Virus record (IMG/VR): IMGVR_UViG_3300043398_000403
Span: 1-43,037 of that record
Direction: 5' to 3' (one strand)
DNA: 43,037 nucleotides
Origin: a virus
Shown here: positions 38,117-43,037 of the stretch, in pieces
How the letters are laid out: each line of letters opens with the position of its first letter
Numbering within the stretch: the first letter of the stretch is position 1
Program-made: the position numbers and the translations under genes
The notes under the pieces: generated by a model
The model's input: the letters and a program-made list of their open reading frames with translations, nothing else
Database searches by the model: none
What the model was told of the DNA's origin: nothing

Positions 38117-38276
38117 TGGATGCCTCCCGCGCACGCGCTTCGCGTTGCCTTCTTCCGCTGCCGTCAACGTAATCTGCCTCGTCGCAGATGCCGCACCTCT
38201 CACCTTCGTTTGCTTGGCAACGCGCGCAATACGGCAGCGGCTTTGGCGCTTGCTCAGGTTCAGCCGGTCTTAGCAT
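38103..38276 (-). CDS. Zinc-ribbon mini-protein, 57 aa
   Basis: CARCQANEGERCGIC (two CxxC knuckles, residues ~17-31) is followed by a basic tail (GRRQREARAREASNDRS). ATG 38276 has GGGAGG within the end of the methyltransferase gene. It overlaps the next zinc-finger gene by 14 bases, so two zinc mini-proteins are made in a row. Confidence 0.65.
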   Translation of the reverse strand: MLRPAEPEQAPKPLPYCARCQANEGERCGICDEADYVDGSGRRQREARAREASNDRS

Positions 38277-39105
38277 TTGTAGCCTCCCACGTACGCACGC
38301 GCTCAGCGCAGTGCTGCGCCCACTGAAGATCAGAATCAACCAGGATGACTGAGGCTCCGCGTTCGAGCGCCGCCATTCCGAGGTTGCCACTGCCTGCGTA
38401 TCCGTCGAGCACGCAGTCACCCTCGTTCACGAACCAGGCGGCGAGTTGCGCGCACAGCCCGGCAGGCTTTTGGGCGGGGTGCCGTTTCTCGGCGCGCTCC
38501 CGGCCGTGCTCGACGAAGGACGGAGCCCCCTCCGCCTGCAGCCCGGACAGCCAGGCTGCCTGCTCTTCGAGTTCGTTCGCAGTGGCGCATCCGTGCCGGA
38601 CATCGCCGGGAGCGCGCGTGCCGTCGTGGAATGCGTGCTGACCCTTGCCGTTCCAAGACAGCTTGCCGCCGGGGCGGTGCAGCAGCGCCCAGCCTTCGCA
38701 GGAGTTGGCGGGGCGGTCTCCGCTCAGCTGCGGCGCTGCCTGCTGCTTGCGCCAGATCCCAGAGCGCACGTGCGCGCCGCCCTTCGTCGAGCGCGGGCCG
38801 CCGGCGGCGCGCTGGTAATCGCCGAGTTGCTCGAGCGCGCAAAAACAGAGAACCCAACGCTTGGCGACCGCGAGCAGCGCCGGGACGTGCTCGTATCCCT
38901 GCAATGCCTCGAAGTTCAGATCATAGGTTTTCACCTTCACGGAGCCGCTCGTTGAGCACGACCGGACGTTGGCCTGCACGTGTTCGGTGTAGGGCGGGTC
39001 TGTCAGCACGACGTCGACAGAGTCCGGGGGCAGCCCGATCGACTGCCATGCGCCGTGAAACACCATTGCGCGCGATGACTGGTACAGCATCGTCGGTGCG
39101 CTCAC
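38260..39105 (-). CDS. DNA methyltransferase (N6-adenine or N4-cytosine, beta-type order), 281 aa
   Basis: It transfers a methyl group from S-adenosylmethionine to an exocyclic amine. The catalytic DPPY is at residues 36-39 (VVLTDPPYTEH). The SAM-binding motif VLDGYAGSGNLG is at 232-243, followed by VILVDSD. HPAQKP before it is the usual motif X. Catalytic motif before SAM motif is the beta-class order. GTG 39105 overlaps the upstream gene; ATG 39090 is a possible later start. There is no partner endonuclease nearby, so it is an orphan enzyme, likely protecting phage DNA. Confidence 0.88.
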   Translation of the reverse strand: MSAPTMLYQSSRAMVFHGAWQSIGLPPDSVDVVLTDPPYTEHVQANVRSCSTSGSVKVKTYDLNFEALQGYEHVPALLAVAKRWVLCFCALEQLGDYQRAAGGPRSTKGGAHVRSGIWRKQQAAPQLSGDRPANSCEGWALLHRPGGKLSWNGKGQHAFHDGTRAPGDVRHGCATANELEEQAAWLSGLQAEGAPSFVEHGRERAEKRHPAQKPAGLCAQLAAWFVNEGDCVLDGYAGSGNLGMAALERGASVILVDSDLQWAQHCAERVRTWEATNAKTG

Positions 39106-39281
39106 CCGCACCTCCCGCCGCAGATGATCGCGAACAGCGCCAGCGCGACGACGATCGCGATGGCGTCGCCCGGGTGCCAGATGACGGGACCCGTGCTGAA
39201 GCGGCGGAAGTCCGCCGTGACGTAAGGCTTGCGCTTCCAAGGCGCGCGCAGCCAATCGCGCAGATACTGCAGGAATTTCAT
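39102..39281 (-). CDS. Small membrane-anchored protein, 59 aa
   Basis: ATG 39281 opens a basic, aromatic N-terminal half (KFLQYLRDWLRAPWKRKPYV) and a C-terminal membrane helix (AIAIVVALALFAIICGG). It overlaps genes on both sides. It may be a tail-anchored inner-membrane protein. The function is unknown. Confidence 0.65.
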   Translation of the reverse strand: MKFLQYLRDWLRAPWKRKPYVTADFRRFSTGPVIWHPGDAIAIVVALALFAIICGGRCG

Positions 39282-39535
39282 TTAGCAACCGCCTTCCGCG
39301 TAGCAGTCTCGTAACGCCGAACGCGCATGATCGCGGTGCGTTTCATAAACAGCCCCAACGTCGGTCTCCAGCGACGAAATCGGATGATGATCTGGTCATC
39401 GCCTTCAGGCTCGATGGCGTCGACGGTGCGCTTCATCTCCCGCATTCGCTTTCGATCCAGAAAGCTGATCACGTCTCCGGGTTTCAGGTTCCAAGCTCTC
39501 ACGTTCCGGCTGCGCCATTCTTTGACGGGTTTCAT
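39278..39535 (-). CDS. Small basic hypothetical protein, 85 aa
   Basis: NLKPGDVISFLDRKRMREMK, RTVDAIEPEGDDQIIIRFRR suggests a small beta barrel (SH3- or Hint-like 'PGD' start) that may bind nucleic acid. ATG 39535 has GAGGTG upstream and overlaps the RHH gene stop. The function is unknown. Confidence 0.6.
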   Translation of the reverse strand: MKPVKEWRSRNVRAWNLKPGDVISFLDRKRMREMKRTVDAIEPEGDDQIIIRFRRWRPTLGLFMKRTAIMRVRRYETATRKAVAK

Positions 39536-39753
39536 TTGGTCACCTCCGGCTCAGGCGCCCACGCAGCGCGCAGCAGGTCCCGGATAACGGAACTCCGGTT
39601 CGCTTTCGCCTGTCCGCCGGAGCGCGCTTCGGTGACCAGGCGATCAACCTCGATGAGGTCCGAATCGAGCAGACCGATCGACACACTGCGCACGCACTCG
39701 GCCGTGGGCTTGATCTGGAAGGGCCGGTACGCCCGGCTGTAGGCACGGCTCAC
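39532..39753 (-). CDS. Ribbon-helix-helix protein, 73 aa
   Basis: Residues ~22-66 (RSVSIGLLDSDLIEVDRLVT, EARSGGQAKANRSSVIRDLL) follow the RHH plan: strand, helix A, turn, helix B. It is a likely DNA-binding regulator of the leftward operon. GTG 39753 overlaps the preceding stop; the open frame upstream is a shadow. Confidence 0.72.
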   Translation of the reverse strand: MSRAYSRAYRPFQIKPTAECVRSVSIGLLDSDLIEVDRLVTEARSGGQAKANRSSVIRDLLRAAWAPEPEVTK

Positions 39754-39959
39754 CTGCAACCCCCTAACGCAGCTTCGGCGTCCAAGCGCTGGATGCCGCG
39801 TTCCGTCGCAACCCAGACACCTTCGCGCTGCGTTGCGAAGCCGTTGCCGGTCAGGAACTCGAGGGCTGCGCCCAGCGCAGCGCCCCACGGGATAGAAGGT
39901 CCGCGACCTGCCAACATCCGCAGCACCTGAAGCTCGAAATCGCACAGATCTGCACTCAC
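39750..39959 (-). CDS. Small winged-helix-like protein, 69 aa
   Basis: LCDFELQVLRMLAGRGPSIP, then LEFLTGNGFATQREGVWVAT and ERGIQRL gives the helix, recognition helix and wing of a small winged-helix protein. It pairs by overlap with the RHH gene downstream. It starts at a GTG overlapping the upstream stop. Confidence 0.62.
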   Translation of the reverse strand: MSADLCDFELQVLRMLAGRGPSIPWGAALGAALEFLTGNGFATQREGVWVATERGIQRLDAEAALGGCR

Positions 39960-40249
39960 AGCTTCGCCCTTTCCGCGCGCAGGCGTTCAATCTCCGCATC
40001 GATTTCGATGGCGCGTCTTTCGCGTTCTCTGCGGCGCGTCGCTTCACAATCGAACCCGTGCCGCTCGAGCCATGCGTTACACGCCTGCTTCGGCGAGGTC
40101 GTGGCGAATTGGCCGTTGTGGCCGTCCTCCCCGAATCCGCTAGCAAGCGCCTTAATCAGTTCAACCGCAGACCCGTAGCGGTTCAGGTGGATTTCGTGCC
40201 AACTGACGTTGCACTCCTCGCGCTCGTCCTCGCGTCCGTGGTGACTCAC
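39956..40249 (-). CDS. Hypothetical protein, 97 aa
   Basis: The N-terminal part (VSWHEIHLNRYGSAVELIKA; TTSPKQACNAWLERHGFDCE) is globular. The C-terminal part is a charged helix (RERERRAIEIDAEIERLRAE). GTG 40249 overlaps the exonuclease stop. The function is unknown. Confidence 0.62.
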   Translation of the reverse strand: MSHHGREDEREECNVSWHEIHLNRYGSAVELIKALASGFGEDGHNGQFATTSPKQACNAWLERHGFDCEATRRRERERRAIEIDAEIERLRAERAKL

Positions 40250-40935
40250 AGCGTACCTCCGAGCACCGGCAGCCCGAAAAACGTTCGGACCGTGTTGATC
40301 GATTGGTGGCAGTCATCCAATGCGCGATGGCGCGTGTTCGTCTTGACGCCCGACCCGCCGCCGAAGCGCTGTTCGGACATGAACGCGAAGTTGGTGTCAT
40401 AGCAGCGGTAGTGGAACATCGCCGCGAGCTTTGGCATCTTTTCCCGCATCCACAACCAATCGAACTTGCCGACGTTCGACCCGCACAGCGGGCTGCCGGC
40501 GACGATTCGGCGCTCCCGCAAGTCCGTTGCGTACCCCGCTTCCTTGGCCTGCTGGATCTGGGCCCAGTGAGTGTCGCTGATGTTGTAGACGGGAGGCGCG
40601 AACGTCGCCACGAACTGACATGCAACTGCTTCGGCTTCGGCGAGCGTCGGCAGCCCGCCCGACTCGAAGGTCTGGTGGGCGCGGCCCGACGTGAGTTCCG
40701 CGTACAGCCCGCTGTTCTGATGCATCTCGAGCGTGCCGCACCGGCGCAGGCAATCGGCCAGATCGCCGTGGAAGTACTTCACGGGCGAGGACCACTCGCA
40801 GACGATCTGTAACTTCGCGTCGACGGCGGCGAGGCCGATCTCGAGGATGTGTGAATCGGTTGGATGCCGTTCGTCCAACGTCGTTGTCTCGAAGTCGACC
40901 CAGATCCAGTTGTCCGGCCTCGTGTCAGCGGTCAT
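40246..40935 (-). CDS. DnaQ-like 3'-5' exonuclease (oligoribonuclease-like), 229 aa
   Basis: The metal ligands D14 and E16 lie in WIWVDFETT (ExoI), and HRALDD near the C-terminus (H203, D208) gives the HxAxxD ExoIII motif of DEDDh nucleases. NVGKFDWLWMREKMP supplies the ExoII-type Asp region. Overall it resembles oligoribonuclease, which degrades short RNA or DNA. It may recycle nucleotides or trim nucleic acid during phage growth. The stop overlaps the next gene, and the start overlaps the 94-aa gene. Confidence 0.85.
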   Translation of the reverse strand: MTADTRPDNWIWVDFETTTLDERHPTDSHILEIGLAAVDAKLQIVCEWSSPVKYFHGDLADCLRRCGTLEMHQNSGLYAELTSGRAHQTFESGGLPTLAEAEAVACQFVATFAPPVYNISDTHWAQIQQAKEAGYATDLRERRIVAGSPLCGSNVGKFDWLWMREKMPKLAAMFHYRCYDTNFAFMSEQRFGGGSGVKTNTRHRALDDCHQSINTVRTFFGLPVLGGTL

Positions 40936-41216
40936 CGCGACACCGCCAACAGAGCGCGGTGCAACGCGGCAGCAGCGCGACCAAGATCGAAGCAGGCGTC
41001 CACCCAAGCATCACTGCGATCGCAGGTATCGAACTCCTTTAGTCGGTCTACGATTTCGTCGATCGCCCGATTGGCTTCTCCGAGTTCTGCTTTGGCATCG
41101 ATCAACGATGCCCTGAAGCGGTCGCGCTGGTCCGCCATGCGGTCGTAATCCTCCCGCGAGACGGGAACGGAACGGTCGATCTTGGGATCCGGTACGGACG
41201 GGGCTTGTTCACTCAT
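40932..41216 (-). CDS. Small helical protein, DRSVPVSRED family copy B, 94 aa
   Basis: It shares SVPVSREDYDRMADQRDRF with the 83-aa protein at 34491. The following helices (LIDAKAELGEANRAIDEIVD; DACFDLGRAAAALHRALLAV) are different. It is the first gene of the leftward operon and starts seven bases after a -10 box. The function is unknown. Confidence 0.7.
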   Translation of the reverse strand: MSEQAPSVPDPKIDRSVPVSREDYDRMADQRDRFRASLIDAKAELGEANRAIDEIVDRLKEFDTCDRSDAWVDACFDLGRAAAALHRALLAVSR

Positions 41217-41223
41217 GCGTCCA

Positions 41224-41252
41224 AGCCTGGACCAACGCTGCGGAGGCGTCAA
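41224..41252 (-). promoter_or_regulatory. Predicted promoter of the leftward operon, leaderless
   Basis: On the leftward strand: TTGACG (41252-41247), 17-bp spacer, CAGGCT (41229-41224), seven bases, ATG 41216. It shares GCGCTTGAC with the promoters at 8943 and 17041. Confidence 0.55.
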
Positions 41253-41346
41253 GCGCCCCAAGTCTCCTTGCGCGTCCAGCGCGGCTATGACAGGGTGAGG
41301 CCTTCACAGTGCGCCACGCCCGGCGCCAGAAAGGACCAGGTCACGA

Positions 41347-41442
41347 ATGACCCAGCCGTTCAACCCGTACGACTTGAGCGACCCCAACCATCCCGCGAAG
41401 CTGATGTGGGAACGGTTGCGCGGAAAGCGAGGCTCGAAGTGA
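41347..41442 (+). CDS. Micro-protein, 31 aa
   Basis: ATG 41347 with AAAGGA upstream encodes TQPFNPYDLSDPNHPAKLMW, then a basic end (RLRGKRGSK). Its TGA overlaps the GTG of the next gene. The tight coupling and normal-looking composition support a real leader gene of the rightward operon. The function is unknown. Confidence 0.5.
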   Translation: MTQPFNPYDLSDPNHPAKLMWERLRGKRGSK

Positions 41443-41849
41443 GTGCGCACACGCACCGAAAGCTGTTCATCGGTCGCGTTCTCTCTGTGACGCAGACGAC
41501 CGTGATCATGACCGCCGCTGACGAGCTTGGACCGCTGCCGGAGTCGGCCATCTCGCTGCAGGCGGGCGCCGTCGTGCTTGAGCAGGCGCGCGGCTTGATT
41601 GGACGCATCGTCCGATACACCGCGGAGGTGAGCGAGCAAACGCAGTGCCTCACGAAGCCCAAATTCGTGATCGGCAGCGAGGTGGGCCTGCAGGCGGTCA
41701 CCGTCCACGGCGCGCCTCAGGTCGCGGTGGAGCGTGCGACGCGGGACTTCGCAGGATGGGGCGCTCGCGAGGAACGTAACGACCTAAGCACGCCTCGCGA
41801 CAAGTACGCTGGCAAGCTCCCGCACCAAGTCCGAGGCTGGAAACCGTGA
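41439..41849 (+). CDS. Hypothetical protein, 136 aa
   Basis: GTG 41439 overlaps the micro-gene stop. Strands and helices alternate (KLFIGRVLSVTQTTVIMTAA; AVVLEQARGLIGRIVRYTAE). The C-terminal part (ATRDFAGWGAREERNDLSTP) is polar. The frame is open far upstream, but that region contains the divergent promoters. The function is unknown. Confidence 0.6.
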   Translation: MSAHTHRKLFIGRVLSVTQTTVIMTAADELGPLPESAISLQAGAVVLEQARGLIGRIVRYTAEVSEQTQCLTKPKFVIGSEVGLQAVTVHGAPQVAVERATRDFAGWGAREERNDLSTPRDKYAGKLPHQVRGWKP

Positions 41850-42349
41850 TCCACGAGTCCACCTGCGTCGTTTGTGAAGTGCGCTTCACCTATTCCGCCG
41901 GTCCCGGCGTGCCGCGAAAGACATGCTCGAAGGTCTGCGCGAACAAGCGGCGCAACCAGATGCGGATTGCGCGCAACTTTCGCGCCACGGCCGCCTTCAA
42001 GGCCGTCATGCCTGCCGGCGGGCGCTCGTTCGCGCAACTCTGGCGGTGCGACTGCCTGCACTGCGAGGAACCCTTCGACCAGTGGGGCAGGCGCGGGCGG
42101 CTTCGGCAAACGTGCTCAGACGAGTGCCGCGACGCACGCGCGGAATGGCGTCGAGGCCCGCAGCGCCGGCAATGGTACGCCGAACTCGTTGCGGCCGGCG
42201 CGCACTTCACACTGGCGCAGACCGCCTGCCAAGGACGGCATGCATTCGCCGCGGCGATGTCGGCACTCGCAGACGCGAAGGCTGCGGCAGCCACGCAGCC
42301 TGTGGCGGTTGCGGGATTCCAACGGAAGAAGAGAGGGAAGCTGGCATGA
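41846..42349 (+). CDS. Cys-rich zinc-binding protein, 167 aa
   Basis: Two similar Cys modules are seen. The first is CVVCEVRFTY...RKTCSKVCANKRRN (residues ~8-37), and the second is CLHCEEPFDQ...RQTCSDECRDAR (~70-97). Each has the CxxC...CxxxC spacing of small zinc fingers found in HNH-like or DNA-binding proteins. No HNH catalytic motif is visible. A helical tail follows. It starts at a GTG overlapping the previous stop. Confidence 0.7.
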   Translation: MIHESTCVVCEVRFTYSAGPGVPRKTCSKVCANKRRNQMRIARNFRATAAFKAVMPAGGRSFAQLWRCDCLHCEEPFDQWGRRGRLRQTCSDECRDARAEWRRGPQRRQWYAELVAAGAHFTLAQTACQGRHAFAAAMSALADAKAAAATQPVAVAGFQRKKRGKLA

Positions 42350-43037
42350 CCTTAGAGACACTGACAGATGAGCAAAAGAGCATCATTCGGCGTCACGCCG
42401 AATCGCTTCTGGCCGACGATGAGTCGTCATTGTGGGGGCGCTGGCTGTATCAGATGCTACGCATCATCGACGCCCACGCCGCGGACCGAGCCGCGCTCGT
42501 GTCCCAGTTGGAGGCGGCGAACGGGCTGCTGCATCGGGCACTGGATAAGGACCCGATGGTGCGGCGCGATATCCGCGTGTTCTTCAAGCAACCTGGCATT
42601 GTGCCGCCCGCCCATGCCGCGCTCGTGGCCCAGCTCGAGGCTGCGGAGCGTGCTAGAGACGCAGCAATAGCTGGCAATGCGCGCGCCACCGAAGAGGCGC
42701 GACAGTTACGCGAGCGGCTCTCCACTGAAGAGGGTGCGCGCTCTCGGTCGGAGTCGTTACTGCAGAAGACAGCTTGGCGACTGGAAGCCCTGCATGTCGC
42801 GGCACATGCGGCGTGCGGCATGTGGGAGCGCACCCCGAGCGCCAGTCTGCACGACATCCGGACGGCGATGCGATCGTTGCGCGACGTCCTAAACAAGCCG
42901 AACCTGGGGTCCAATCCAGATGCCGCGCTCGTGGCCCAAATCGAGGAGCTGACCCGTGAGCGGGACGAGACTGGGCGCACCGTCCTGCAGTTGATGCCAG
43001 AGATAACTCGCCTACAGGACGAAGTGGCCCGCCTGAC
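42346..43037 (+). CDS. Coiled-coil protein, 5' part (runs off the window)
   Basis: ATG 42346 overlaps the upstream stop and the frame stays open to the right edge (230 codons). Three copies of an AALV(S/A)Q(L/I)E motif recur (RAALVSQLEAA, HAALVAQLEAA, DAALVAQIEEL) at irregular intervals of about 45 and 100 residues, in a largely heptad-like chain (EEARQLRERLSTEEGARSRS). It resembles the leftward coiled-coil protein at 32207. The function is unknown. Confidence 0.65.
   Translation, partial: MTLETLTDEQKSIIRRHAESLLADDESSLWGRWLYQMLRIIDAHAADRAALVSQLEAANGLLHRALDKDPMVRRDIRVFFKQPGIVPPAHAALVAQLEAAERARDAAIAGNARATEEARQLRERLSTEEGARSRSESLLQKTAWRLEALHVAAHAACGMWERTPSASLHDIRTAMRSLRDVLNKPNLGSNPDAALVAQIEELTRERDETGRTVLQLMPEITRLQDEVARL

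Noticed and set aside
38446-39314. Rightward frames (169 and 227 codons) opposite the methyltransferase
   Set aside because: They are antisense of a gene with intact catalytic motifs and show Arg/Ala-rich shadow composition.
1-43037. CRISPR array, tRNA or rRNA genes, insertion sequences, integrase
   Set aside because: I looked for regular repeat-spacer arrays, cloverleaf-like segments, transposase motifs and recombinase motifs and saw none.

Overview
The window is 43 kb of a tailed double-stranded DNA phage, or a prophage-like copy of one, with a contractile (myovirus-type) tail. The DNA is high in G+C (roughly 60-65 percent by eye) and densely coded, and many neighbouring genes overlap by 1-8 bases (ATGA, GTGA, TGATG junctions). 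No host gene, tRNA gene, rRNA gene, CRISPR array, integrase or clear lysis cassette is visible. Host identity cannot be read directly. A recurring promoter type (TTGAC, 17-18 bp, TAnnnT, then the start codon 6-8 bases later) would suit a host that translates leaderless mRNAs, but this is only an inference.

Layout, left to right. Positions 1-2540 carry the end of an early operon with a primase/helicase. A leftward ribbon-helix-helix gene and a 420-base non-coding control region with repeats follow (2610-3276). Positions 3900-5803 hold a compact 7-deazaguanine cluster: a TGT/DpdA-like transglycosylase, QueC, a small XRE regulator and QueD. The rightward virion module fills 5836-31092. Its head part has portal, MuF-like protein, DUF2213 protease/scaffold, cement protein, major capsid protein, connectors and a collagen-like glycine-rich protein. 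Its tail part has terminator, sheath, tube, frameshifted chaperone, tape measure, Dit-like protein, plug, hub, spike, gp25-like protein, gpJ-like protein, gpI-like protein and fibre. The module is interrupted by two GIY-YIG homing endonucleases, a short leftward block with a lipoprotein (15326-16308), a second lipoprotein just before the sheath, and many very small genes.

From 41216 down to 31142 almost everything runs leftward: an exonuclease, RHH and winged-helix-like small proteins, a DNA methyltransferase, zinc-finger mini-proteins, the large terminase, a string of unknown small proteins, a large lipoprotein and a 35-residue membrane protein. This block ends at a strong hairpin terminator facing the end of the fibre gene. 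One rightward zinc-finger gene (36028) sits inside it. A new rightward operon begins at 41347 and runs off the right edge.

Together the genes describe a self-assembling contractile virion whose DNA is probably modified in two ways (a 7-deazaguanine base and methylation), which would protect it from host restriction. QueE and FolE are not in the window, so preQ0 would need those steps from the host or from phage genes outside it. The least expected signals are two families of short upstream motifs attached to scattered accessory genes, a T TTT TTA frameshift site in the tail chaperone, a perfect 24-bp inverted repeat around a start codon, duplicated mini-genes, and a large terminase encoded opposite to and far from the portal.
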